In this document: one piece after another, positions 21,949 to 34,000 of the stretch
Layout of the letters: every line of letters starts with the position of its first letter
How positions within the stretch are numbered: position 1 is the first letter of the stretch
From: Halichondria panicea
Taxonomy: Eukaryota > Porifera > Demospongiae > Suberitida > Halichondriidae
Assembly (NCBI RefSeq): GCF_963675165.1
Contig: NC_087381.1
Span: 6,573,378-6,637,377 of the forward strand
Reading direction: 5' to 3'
Length of the DNA: 64,000 nt
Made by a program: the position numbers and the translations under genes
Notes under the pieces: model-generated
Told to the model about the DNA's origin: nothing
What the model saw: only the letters and a program-made list of their open reading frames with translations
Databases searched by the model: none

Positions 21949-23160
21949 TGACTGTATATACTGTTAGATGATATTAGTATATTGGTGTTTTCTAGCTGTT
22001 TGTACTTGTTTCCTGTCTTTGTATGTTCTATGTGATAAATTTGTGCTAGCCCAGTTCTGTGCTGCCCTGTCCCTGTGCTCCATAACTTGATAATTATACC
22101 CGTTATTACAAATAGTATCATCACAGTATAATTATTATGTTATAACTCTTTACTTGTGTTTGCAAAGACGTGATTGGAGACACCATCACTGGCAGTGGCA
22201 AGACACTAACCTTTTCTTTTCTGCATTTGGCTTGGCACGGAATGCTAGCTATATGTTTACTGCACAAAACTCACCCTGAAGTACGTCCACTCGCTATTCC
22301 GTTTACCGGCCAGTGCTGGCTGTCCCAAACAAGGTTTTCAATGTAATTTTATACGTATATTACGGCCGGATGTATGACGTTTTGGGTGTGGTTTAGCAAA
22401 TAAAATTGGATTACACTTAAATAGAGAACAGAATGATTCATTATCCTTCATTATCCTCGAGACAAGAACCGCAAAAGTAGTCATTAGATTCGAGGTAAGG
22501 TCGTTTTTAAGCCGCGGCTATTTCCTGAGCTACAGCTATTACCATTATCATTAGCACGGTAGTGTAGGGTTAATAGTATAGGGTTAGGTCGAAAACAGCA
22601 AAAATCCCCCCTCTGCATGGATCTCACCCAAGACACAAGATAGAGTTATTTTGAGTTTATGTATCTGTTGCCCATATCATTTGTAACATTTGTGTGCAAT
22701 ATGAACTGAATGAAAAATTCCCCTGCTCGTAGTTAGAATTTGCTACATAGCTTCCACCCTAGGTGCAGAGGTCAGTTCACCATTGTTTTCCTACTGAGCA
22801 TGCTCAGACATAGAAAAGCATAGCCACACTCCTCTTATTTTAGCAACCAATTGAGGTCCATAGCAACAGTAGTGTCTTGCACTGTCGATTCTTACCCCTC
22901 CAGTTCACAGTAATTATCGTAAGTCAACAATCTGCTCTTATTCTGAGGCTCTGAGACGGCTAGCCTCTTATGATGTATAATAAATTATTGCATGCATACA
23001 TGTACAAGCAAGAATTTTATCATGACAGACGCAAAAAACTGCAACAGCGCATATAAAAATTCCGTATAGCTTAGCTAGCTAGATCTAGCTGGCAACTTTC
23101 TTTTTTATGAAGATGGTACTAAAGATATTCATTTGATCTAGCTAGCACTATAGATAATCT
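21949..23160. other. Intergenic region with a Tigger-derived remnant
   Basis: About 22227-22390 matches 39985-40135 (5' part of the Tigger element) and 22470-22545 matches the region before its 3' end (41985-42060), so it is an internally deleted, decayed copy. The rest shows no gene. Confidence 0.45.
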
Positions 23161-23758
23161 TAGCCTCGATTCCAGGCCGCTCTTCCTCGAAGAGAGGGCC
23201 TGGTATAGACTGCTTGCGCATGCGCTAACCATTAGCCAGATATCGGCTAATGCAGGATAACAACGTGTATGCTCAGTAAAACAAAGACGTCACGACGAAC
23301 GGAAGTGGATTGAAGTATAAGTAGATAGAAAGTTCGATTAAAGGTTTCTAGCCATCTCTGAGAAAGAGCTGATAGCTACCCGTAGCCTGCTATGCTAACA
23401 AAAGACCCACAGCCTGCAACAGTGTGGATGATAATCGTCTGAACGGAGTGAAAGCTGACAATAGCCTAATGGACAGGCCACGCCCATCTAATACTAACTA
23501 TGGTGAAAGTCTACTGCTACTGGCTCTATCAAAAAGAAAATAGCTGTACATAGCTGTACAACAAAACTACAGCTTTGTCTCTAGCTAGCTAGCTAGCTAA
23601 ATAGCTCTGTGTATGACTTTCAAAGCTTTGTCAGAATATTTTCATGATAAATTCAGTATTATCGGACATTTTACGGGAATAAATATCCAATAATGTTGCG
23701 CATGCGCAAGCAGTTAGTAGCAGGCCTTCTCTTCAGGGGAGGCTAGTGAAGGAGGCTA
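23161..23758. mobile_element. TAGCCTC-ended element with 9-bp target duplication
   Basis: Ends TAGCCTCGATTCCAGGCC and GGAGGCTA with sub-terminal GCGCATGCGC words. AGATAATCT flanks it at 23152-23160 and 23759-23767. No frame. Confidence 0.85.
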
Positions 23759-23837
23759 AGATAATCTATGCTGATATCTGTGAAGAAAAAAGTGAAAAAT
23801 GTAAAAAACATGCATGCAGTGAAAAAAGTTTACAAAC

Positions 23838-24416
23838 AAGTGCAAAAAACATTTTGTGAAAAAATGGGGAAGAGTAGGGTTGGAAGAGCATGCGCACTGA
23901 AGTAACAAAAAGTTTGAAAACAAGATTGTGGGTTGATATAGTCTTTGCATGCTCAACTAGTTGGGGGTGGGGCTCAATCTTTGTGATCTAACAGTTGGGT
24001 CCAGCACTACTTTGAGTTTTGGTGGGCAGGGCTCATCTGTAGCTGTATATAATTATCTATAATTATTATTGTCTCACTTTATAATTATATCAATTACATA
24101 CCAAATGTTTCGGTGCTGATCCCTGGAAAAAAAACAAGTTCGAAAGCCTCATTCGAATGCGTCTTTCTATAATTATTTATTATACAAACACATGTGGGTT
24201 GATAGTCAAATAGGGGATCAAACGTCTTGCATAAAGAAAGAGGTGTAATGAGAAGTAGTGCTGGACCCAACTGTTAAAGATCGCAAAGATCGTGCCCCAC
24301 CCCCAACTAGTTGAGCATGCAAAGACTATACCAACCCACAATCGTGTTTTCGAACTTTTTGTTATTTCAGTGCGCATGCTCTTCCCAATTTTTCACAAAA
24401 TGTTTTTTGCACTTGT
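23838..24416. repeat. Long inverted repeat
   Basis: Arms 23838-24010 and 24254-24416 pair with few mismatches around GAGCATGCGCACTG and TTGGGTCCAGCACTAC. The frames in both arms mirror each other. Confidence 0.65.
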
Positions 24417-24723
24417 GGAAATACAAATACAGCGGAAAAATTTTAAGTTTGGCGACTTGAATCAGATTGTAAATATTATTTACTGTTAATTAATGACGTG
24501 TACTACTGTCTATTATATGCAAGCCATAACATTGTAGACATTGGCGAATTTATATTCCTTACCTAGAGATATTTGCCAAAACATCCAAAATATTTTGTCA
24601 TTGGTTTCCCTTGTTTGTATGTTGTGTCAATGTCTGAATGGGTGAGTTAGTACTGTGCTATTGCACACATAAACATAATATTATAATGCCAGTTCATGTG
24701 CTCCTGTTCAACCAACCATGCAG

Positions 24724-27179
24724 ATATCAAGACCAGTGGTGGACTGACTGCTGCTGATGTGGCCAGAGGGGAGGAGTACCCTGCCTTGGCTGACTATGTT
24801 GAGGGGTTCCAGCCTGGACATAGAGGTGGGTTGGCCATCAGCTGCTGTACACAGTAGTCAGTAGGTATATCTATAGTAAGTTGCATAGTCAATACAGCTA
24901 GATCAATGGTTTTGGTTTTCGTGTGATGCCGTTCATACACCTTTCATATGTGTTAAATCTCATGCAGTTGATTAGTTATTAGCTTGTTTGGAGCGTATTT
25001 GCAAATAGTGTAATATGATTGGTCACAATGTCTAACCTCGATCCGACAACATTTGCATCCTTACAAAACTTGATGTATTGCCCTCCCAGTGGCGGATCTA
25101 GGATTCTTGAAAGGGGAGTTCCAGGGCTCTGAGTAGCCTCGATCCCAGGCCGATCCGTCTCCAATTGAACGCTAGGTCGCCTCCTCGGCCTGGTATTGAT
25201 TGTATCTGGGCGTGTATCTGGGCATGTGCTGTGGTTGCTGTGGTTGCTCAGGTATTCGCTCAAAAAGAGCGAATACCTGAGCAAGGTGGAGCGAATAGAA
25301 ACACTAATAGTGTATGTAAGTATACTTACTCCGTAAAATCACCGTTAAATAACAAAGAACTCCGTGTCATAGGTCTATTCTTTGCAAGTTTAGTTTGTCA
25401 TAGATATAGGCTTAGCTAGAGTGTGAGGAGCTGTCTTGTGCGAAGGAAGAAGGAGCATCACTCTTGTGAAAGAACAGACCTAGGTTCTCAAGTTTCTGCT
25501 ATCAGTTGGCTACCTTTGATTGACTACACAATTTAACAAGCGCTTGATTAGACCATTGATTGCCAGATACACTTGGTAGAGTCTATCCTCAGACTCTGGC
25601 CATCGATCTCTTGTATACTATGCTCAGGGGTGTCCACAAGTGGCTGGGCCTGGAATGTATTGTCAAAGTGAGCGATACAAATCAATAATACCCTTTCATC
25701 ATTGGAAATTGTACACTATAGCCTATAGCCCAATCCTTGGTATCTGGATCAAGATATGACATTACGGCACTGGCACTGGTGTTGTGTTAACCTCCTTCAC
25801 CGGCCTTCAAGGAAGTGCGGCCTGGGATCGAGGCTAGTTTTGTGTGGACCATCACTGTGAGTTACAAAATGTATAGTGGAATGGTGAATTTAAGTTCATA
25901 CTAATTTGTATACAGGAGCAAAATGGAACCTTCCCCTCCAACCCCCGTCGTACTCCTCCTAGCTGATGGGTGCGAACTCGAGGATGCCCCAGTGCCACTC
26001 GTGTCCTTCCCAAGGGGCCGATCTTATAGAACTACCTGCACTAAAACTACTGACGTGGAATGGCTCTTTCAACGCTTGTGGTTGCTATCCTGACCAGTGA
26101 CGTCAGGATTCTACTGTCTCTTGATGCACTGTGAACACACAATCTTTGTTATGCCACCTGAAGGCTTAGCAGGCATATATCCAACGCAGTATTTATTAAG
26201 TCTTTCTGGAAGCTCTTGTTTGAGATCTTCGCTTCTAAACATCTGCATTTATTATGAACCCAGCACTGCTGTGCAGTACACTCTACAGATAACAGTATTA
26301 ATTTCTAGTGTCATTATATCACTGTATTTTTAGCCAACTGTGATGAACTGAAGATTTTACAGTACATAGCATTCCTCTTGATACTTACCAGTTTCCGGTC
26401 ACGCCCAGATACAATCAATACCAGGCCGAGGAGGCGACCTAGCGTTCAATTGGAGACAGATCGGCCTAGGATCGAGGCTAGGCTCTGAGCGGGTCTATTT
26501 TACCCAAAAAAAGGTCATCACTTCTTCGAAACAGTGAGCATGCACTACGCTGGAGAGTTTTTAGCCTTCATAGTCACTGAAACTGCACAGACAAAGCTTC
26601 GCAGGACTAAAAAGGACTAAAGGTAAGTGAGAAGTGCATGTGAAAGCTAGTAAGAAAGGAACAACTTGCTAACTAGTTGCTTGAGCCTCCCACTCACTTC
26701 TTTCTCAAAGGGGGGTTCAATTGAACAATTGAACCCAAAGAACCCCCTCTGGATCCGCCACTGCCTCCATGCATGCAGCAGTTCATAGTGCATGACTAGA
26801 CAACGACAATTAATGCCTCAGGGACTTATATATTTGTATGCCTTCTCAGTACACTCATATACACTACATGAGTCCCTTGGCTTCTAAATCTCTCCTTTTC
26901 TAACTAGATCCTCTGTCCTCATACCCAACACTGGAACAGCTGAGTCAGCTGGAATGTGACCAATGGCTTCAACTTGGTGTTCGCTTGGGATTGGGAAACG
27001 ACCAACTGGAAACCATAAAGAAGAGCCAACATTCCACAGCCAAAATCAAGAAGATTGACATGCATTCCACAGCCAAAATCAAGAAGATTGATATGCAGTG
27101 GAAGGATATTGTGGAAACTCTAGTGAGCATTGGAGAGTACAAGTTGGCAGAGAGTGTGTGCACTCAACAAGGCCAGTAA
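24724..27179 (+). CDS. 3' end of an ankyrin/death-domain gene (gene X)
   Basis: Exon 24724-24825 (phase 1 at both ends) encodes an ankyrin-tail-like segment (TAADVARGEEYPALADYV). Exon 26908-27179 encodes a death domain (PTLEQLSQLECDQWLQLGV) and ends KLAESVC...GQ, TAA. Inside it an 11-residue unit ending KIKKID plus Met is tandemly doubled (27030-27062 and 27063-27095), lengthening the loop between helices. Death domains are homotypic adaptor folds, so a cytoplasmic signalling role is likely. The intron has been expanded by a nested pair of transposons (25087-26763). Upstream exons and start are not identified. Confidence 0.6.
25087..26763. mobile_element. hAT5-like element (host of a nested insertion)
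   Basis: Ends CAGTGGCGGATCTAGGA and TGGATCCGCCACTG, with CCTCC flanking on both sides. Only about 47 bases of it lie to the left of the nested element and about 280 to the right. Confidence 0.65.
25134..26480. mobile_element. TAGCCTC-ended element nested in the hAT5-like element
   Basis: Ends TAGCCTCGATCCCAGGCCG and CGGCCTAGGATCGAGGCTA, arms of about 75 bases. GGCTCTGAG flanks it at 25125-25133 and 26481-26489. A further end of the same family (CGGCCTGGGATCGAGGCTA) lies internally at about 25818-25836. At 1347 bases it is the longest copy, but no long transposase frame is present. Confidence 0.85.
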
Positions 27180-27279
27180 ATGATTGCTCCTGTTTTATTA
27201 CTAACATTCTTATTACTAACATTCTTGTACTGCAAGCTTGTGTACTGCAAGCTTGTGTAGACTTTTTCTCTTTTGCTAA

Positions 27280-28102
27280 TAGAGTAAACAACCGATTATT
27301 ATTTTCGAATGCTTGTTCTCGAGGACAGCAGCTCAAAGCACTATAAGCTGATAGTACGTAGGTATATAGACTAGGTAAGGCTGTTCAAGTCTGAGATCAC
27401 GGCCAAAAGAAAGTTTCCTCGGCAGAGTGACAAGGCCAAACACTCAACTATTGGAACAGATTTAGTTCGAATATAGCCACGATTCTTCAAATTCTCTCTC
27501 TCATATCAACAGAAGGCTCTAAACAGCTAGCTACAATGTATGACCGTAATTTACAACAAGTACTATGTATATATACAGCTCTGGTTTCGAGGTCTGACTG
27601 CAAGCCGTTAGACAATGGTGGCCTCTTGTGTAAGTGCAGTATATTGCTATCAAAATCCGAACGATTAATACCTTTTTTCTTCATAATCTCCATTTTTCCC
27701 CTAAGCTGCAGTTTTACGTTATGGCTACACTGAAGATTATAAAGAAAAGGTATTAATCGTTCGGATTTTGATGGGGCACTACTGCACTTTTTCACCATTG
27801 TCTAACGGCACAGACAGACCTCGAAACCAGAGCTGTACTGCATTGTAGCTATAGTTATTTAGAGCCTTCTGTCGATACGAGAGAGAGAGAGCATAGATTC
27901 TTTGAGCTGATTGTTTGGCCTTGTTATGATCACTCCGCCGAGGAAGCTTTTTGCTGATCGTGGATTCGCATTTGAATAGAGCCTTCCATATAGTCTATAC
28001 CTATAGATACTATCAGCTTATAGTGCTCTGATCCACTGTCCTCGAGAACAAGCGTTCGAAAATCGAAAATCGAACGTGTTTGATAATCATTCGTTTACTC
28101 TA
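27280..28102. mobile_element. Near-palindromic element (TAGAGTAAAC ends)
   Basis: Left arm 27280-27690 and right arm 27735-28102 are complementary over most of their length (for example GAGGACAGCAGCTC against its mate, and ATCAAAATCCGAACG against CGTTCGGATTTTGAT). As transcribed RNA it would form a hairpin of several hundred base pairs. Frames on both strands reflect the palindrome. Confidence 0.65.
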
Positions 28103-28194
28103 TCCGTCTGTATTCACGTCTGCACTGTACAATGCAAGTAAACTTAACAATTGTATGCTGTCTTAATTAATAATGCTAACAATACCAACTACAG

Positions 28195-30525
28195 GGGAAG
28201 GGAAGAGTGCTCTGTTAGTGAGTGTATTCTATGGCTGGCTGGACTGTGTCAAGCATCTTGTGGAAACTGTGGGCCTCGATCCAAAAGGTGAAACAAGTAC
28301 CTCAAGAAAATGTTTTTTCCTTTCACTCTTAATAGACAAGCTCTGCTTATTTGCTTTTTGTTTGCCTCCCGGTTAGTTATTAGCCATAATAACTATATCC
28401 ATCTCAATTGATGATTGTGGCTCACTTTAAAAACAATTATTGGCGTTCACAGGTACAGTCAACAAGGCTGGTGACACCCCACTCTCTCTGGCCTGTGCTA
28501 ATGGCCACTTGGACACAGTCAAGTATCTTGTGAACGAACATAATTGTGATCCTAGAAGTAAGTATTATATCAATGTATAGCTGTTGCATACATGTAGCAC
28601 TCTTGAATGTTGTGGCATACCTACCTAATGCTCACCACTATAAAAAGGAATACAAACGCACTATAATTATTATTATAGATTATGATGTGTGTATGTACAG
28701 GGTCAGTCAACAAGGCTGGTGACACTCCGGCCTACAAAAACAGACACTTGGAGACTATCAAATATCTCGCTCAAGAACGCCAGTGTGACTCAAAATGTGC
28801 GTGTGCTGCAAACTGTTAACTTTCTAGTGTCCACAATTTGCTTGTATCCACAGTTGCAGTGAATGAGGCTAGAGACACTCCTCTCTCCCTTACATGTTCC
28901 CGTGGTGACCTGGAGATGGTCAAGGCTCTCATCAACAAGCATGTTGATACAAATAGTAAGTGCATGTTTATCAATGGCTGTTACGTTGTTCATGGTGGTC
29001 TTCCACAGAGCCAGTCAACAAGGCTTGTGACACCCCACTCTCTCTGGCCTGTGCTAATGGCCACTTGGACACAGTCAAGTATCTTGTGAATGAACATCGT
29101 TGTGATCCTAGAAGTAAGTTATCAATGTACACGTGTTTGTATAGCTTTTTTCTCGCATATAATTATGTATAGGATAGACTACACCTAGGAGTAGAATATT
29201 CGTCTATGTAACCTCCGCGGTTGCGGTTAGCCCGAGGCGCAAAGCCGAGGGAATCTAACCGTAACCAAGGTGGTTACTAAGACGCATATTCTACGAGTGG
29301 GTGTGGTCTATCTAACTTGGACTTCATTGCGCATGCACGAGGCGTGGTTATAAAAAGCCAGGTTTGGTGCGTAGCAACAGAAATTGAATTTGTGCGAGCT
29401 GGACGAGCTGTGAGAGACACCAGTTGACAGAAAAAGACAAGAAGACGGCTTCAAAACAACGAAAAACTACAGTAAAACTTAGTAGAGCTTGTGAAATGCT
29501 TCTTGAAGATACTGGAAAGAACAGACAAGTAAAAAGAACCTAGAACTGACTGCAACACTACAAGAAGAAGAATGAAGCTCTGTGGTGGAGTGGAGAGGGT
29601 ATAGAGCAGACTGGACCGGCATGGAACCTTAAAAAATTCAATAGAAAGTGTCAAGCGATTGCTGAAGTGTTTTTGATGCTTCCTGCCCCCCCTGCCCATG
29701 CCCAACTGGAAAAAGCAATACAAAGCAACAGTGGTGGACATGGAAAGAATGGATATTGACTGAACAAACTATTGCTTTCCGTGTTTTTTATAATGTTTTT
29801 GTCATCTTCTTGTCACTTTCACTAAAAATTTCATCCAACTTTTTGAGAACTTCCTGCAAATTATTTGTCACTTCCTGTAGAATATGCGTCCACTTCCTGT
29901 AGAATAAGTACCTTCTTGTAGAATATGCTTCCATGTAATCCAATGTTTTTAGCCAATCAGATCAATTACAGATGATGTAATGTAGTCTAAGTGGTAATCT
30001 TGAATGTTGTGGCATACCTAATGCTTGCCACTATAAAAAGGAATACAAATACACTATAATTATATAGATTATGATGTGTGCATGTGCAGGGTCAGTTAAC
30101 AAGGCTGGTGACACCCCACTCTCTCTGGCCTACAAAAACAGACACTTGGAGACTATCAAATATCTCGCTCAAGAACATCAGTGTAACCCAAAATGTGCGT
30201 ATGCATGCTGCAAAGTAAACTGTTATTTTCTAGCGTCCACAATTTGCTTGTATCCACAGTTGCAGTGAATGCTGCAGTGAATGCTGGAGACACTCCTCTC
30301 TCCCTTGAGTGTTCCCGTGGTAACTTGAAGATGGTCAAGGCTCTCATCAACAAGCATGTTAATCCAAATAGTAAGTGTTTATCAGTGCTGTTACGTTGTT
30401 GATGGTGGTCTTCCACAGAGCCAGTCAACAAGGCTGGTGACACCCCACTCACTCTGGCCTGTTCTAATGGCTATACTTGGACACAGTCAAGTATCTTGTG
30501 AACCAGCATCATTGTGATCCTAGAA
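28195..30525 (+). CDS. Ankyrin-repeat exon array (5' part of gene 2)
   Basis: Eight exons, one ankyrin repeat each, all phase 1 to phase 1: 28195-28287, 28453-28557, 28701-28796, 28854-28955, 29009-29113, 30090-30194, 30260-30370, 30419-30525. They alternate among three repeat types (NKAGDTPLSLACANGHLDTVKYLV; AYKNRHLETIKYLAQ; CSRGDLEMVKALINKH), showing growth by duplication of a multi-exon block. Exon 28701-28796 has lost nine bases at TPLSL, and exon 30260-30370 carries an extra repeated VNAAVN. The last exon has two extra bases (GGCTATACTT for GGCCACTT), shifting frame to an early TGA. Because the exons are symmetric, skipping it would restore the frame into 31090. An inserted repeat lies in the intron at 29170-29991. 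First exon and promoter not found. Confidence 0.65.
29170..29991 (+). mobile_element. Promoter-bearing repeat, copy B
   Basis: Second copy of 16397-17265, inserted in an ankyrin intron; the matching intron at 28558-28700 lacks it. Its short frame has lost the ATG (ACG) and fewer CACTTCCTGT units remain, so it is not a source of protein. Confidence 0.6.
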
Positions 30526-31079
30526 GTAAGTTATCATTGTACGTTTAGTACTATATAATTATAGCAGTAAATTTTCGTGAGATGCAAAATTTCGCTGTTT
30601 TGAGGGCAGACAGAAGACGCAAAATTAAAACTGGGATAAACTCCCACGCACCGGTAGTTCACATTCAAAGCTATTGGTGGTTGTGGTTTCCTGGCATTGA
30701 AACGCGAATTAGCTTGTAAATTCTAGCTGTATTTTTATAAAAATTTTACGGCTTTTTTATGCTATACAGTTCACTATCGCTAATATACCTCCCAGATACA
30801 TGCATATATTTTTCTCCGTTCCATTTATTAAGGCCTGGGGACGAGGCTATATAATAGTTTGCATGTACATTTCTAATATAGCTAGTGCATTTGGGCTGGA
30901 TTGAGATGCCAGTTAAGATACAGAGCTATTTTGAGTCTGTTGAGACATGCATGCATGATTGGAAGGTAGATGTACATAAGTCATTTACAATGTTATATAT
31001 AAGTTAGGCTGCATGTATAATAAGTATAATAATCCTATGGCGGAGTACACTAAATTTCAGTGCAATAATTCACATCTGC

Positions 31080-34000
31080 ATGTATTCAGGTGTTCTCTTG
31101 CTAGCAGTAAAGCATGAGCAAGACTCAAGAGTGGAGTTTTTTCTGGCAGAATGTCATTGTGATCCGAATGTGACCGACAAAGAAGGCAAGACACCTCTCG
31201 ATTTGGCCAATAACCCTAAGATCATAAAGCTCCTCTTGAAACACGGAGCCAAGGCTGCCAATGTCTACAAGAAACACAGCAAGCTCATCGGAAAGCTCTC
31301 CTCCGAGCGACCCCCACACCTTCCTCTGTCTGTGCTCATCATTGGTGATGGTGGTGTGGGGAAGAGCACTCTGTTGAAATCCATTCTGAACCCAAAAGGC
31401 TTTTGGTCTAAACTACGGAAAGCAAAACCCGTAGATGGCATCGATGCGAGGACAGTGGGGATCATACCGTACGAAATATACACCAAAGAGTTTGGGAGAA
31501 TCATCTACTTTGATTTTGCTGGTCAGAAAGAGTTTTACACGAGCCACTGTGCCATTCTGGAGAATGCTGTTCAAACCTCACCACCCATCATTATCCTCTG
31601 TGCTAAGCTTGTAGAAAGTGAGCAGGCGATCATTGATTCCATGTATCGTTGGTTGACCCTCGTCCAAAACCAGTGTAGCAATCTGAAAGGCAAAGCACAC
31701 GTGATAGTAGTTGGTAGCCATGCCGACCAGGTAAAGGAAATGGGAGAAGATCCACAAGTCAAAGAGAGTATCTTTGCCTCCATTATCAAGCAATTCCCAA
31801 AGTTCAAGTTTAAAGAGTTCATTCCAATGGATTGCCGCTTTGCTGATTCAAATGATATGACAAAAGCAAGAAAACAGATTCAGAAAAGCTCCGCTCTTCT
31901 CCGCTCTCCAGAATCCATCAGCCTGAATGCTCACACCTTTTACATCTACCTTGCCGAAAGCTTCAAAGATGAACTCGCAGTTTCATTGAAGGTTGTTCAA
32001 CAGCGAATACACAGCGATCTAGACCAAACACACGAGTCAGAGAAAATGGCAGACATTCTTTCTTTCATTCCGACCACCCTCAACCGTCTAGTTGATATCT
32101 GTGGCCAGTTAAGCAAGGTGGGGCTTTTGCTGTTTCTTCCCAATGATTCCTCATATGAAAATTCCTTTCTGATCTGTGACTCTAAACAATTGCTGTCTGA
32201 TGTCACTGGGACAGTGTTTGCTCCTGAGCACTTTCGTCAGCACTGTGATCTCGCCTCAAGCACTGGAGTGGTGCCTTTTTCCAAGTTTAAAAAAGCCTTC
32301 AGTAACTACGACACAGAAATGCTGATTGCTTTCATGACACACTTAGAGCTGTGCTTTGAAATCAAAGACAAGCAAGTTCTAGAGTACATTCAGAAGATGG
32401 AGCCAGACCTAGACGACACTCGCTACCTCTTCTTCCCCGGGCTAATCAGGGTAGAAACCCCCGAGCGTGTGTGGGAGGAAGACCCTTTCATGAGCTACCA
32501 CTTTGGATGGATACTCGAAACCTCTCAGAATACACATTTTTACGATCCTTGCTGTCTTCAGGTCCTCATTCTGAGGATAGTGTTCACGTTCGGCCTTGCC
32601 CCTGCTAGCAAAGTATTGCATGATATCCCTTCCCTGCAGAAATTCTGTTTATTGTGGAAGAGTGGAATCTGCTGGTGCAACGATGATGGGATCATCACAC
32701 ACCTCGAGCTTTGTAACAATAAATCTTTCACTACCGTATAGCGCGAAATTTTCGAGGGGCTTAATTTTCGTGGATTTCGTGGGTTAGCAATCCTACACGA
32801 AAATTAAGTCCACGAAAATCGTTCTTTACCTGCTATAACGTGCAAGATTTAAAGGAGTGGCTTCCGGTAGCAGTCATTCCGCGAACATTGTGCAACGAAA
32901 TGGCTTTTAGAGGCCAATCCACGAAATATAAGTGCCTCGAAAATTTCGCGCTATACGGTATTAAAATACGAGCCGAAATTCTTAAATCTGAGATTCTAGC
33001 CCATCGCTCCAAGGTAGTCAGTAAAGTTCTCGAAACGGTGAAAGATGTTTGTCCCAATATTGTGGTTGTGGAATCACTGATTGATCCACAGGAAGTTGTC
33101 AGTCATCCTCTAAAACCTTCCTCAGAGCTCACTCTGTTTAGTGTCAGAGATCTTTCTGCCGCTGTCATCTCTCAAAAAGAAGCTGTGAAATCCGTTCATC
33201 AAGCTCTTTCACTGAAACGCCTTCTCCAGTTTGAGCCGTATGCTGGTTTAGACCAAAATACTCTACTGTGTATTCACAGTGACAAGAATGTCATAAAAGA
33301 TGAACAGATTTCAAACGCCTTCGTTTCTAATTTCGCTACACAAATTTCCGATCCAAACAGTATTCTCATGTGCAGAAGAATCCTGAGCCAATCTCGAGCT
33401 TCTAGTGTCAACATTCAGTCGGTCAGTCCCAGACAGGAGGTGGTCCAGGCCCTTGAGACCTGGAGGAGTGAGACTGAGGGAACTTACAGCTGTCTGAGGG
33501 AAACTCTCAACAAGTACAGTGTCTTCACTGGGAGAAACCCTCTTGTGAGTGGACTATAACTATCTACTTTCATGAATATACATGTCTACACTGTACTGCT
33601 AATTATGCACATACAGGACCTAGCTGGTGTGGCTCATGATGATATTAATCCCTCTGTGTTTAGTATCAATGGTGATGAGCAAAAGGTGCGTTGTTTGTAT
33701 TTAAATATACTGTACTCTACCGAGATTATGTCCACGTCCAAAATTACGCCCACCCCACTTTTTAGTGAAAGTTTCTCTATAGGCTAATTTGCCTCGAGAG
33801 TACGCCATGCATTCATCAGTGAGCAGTTTTCAAGAAAAGGTTTAGCAGTTTCTTGTTTAGATAGCTAGATATAATAATTATAGTTAGATCCTTTGCCCTA
33901 TTATAAGAGTATAATAGACAAGGACAATCTTCTCTGAATCTCTGTTGAAGGGTTAGCGACTAACATGCAGTGACAAGGAACAACCTTCTGATATTACTTG

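Noticed and set aside
25801-25836. Another complete TAGCCTC element inside 25134-26480
   Set aside because: Only one end is visible; no partner or 9-bp duplication was found.
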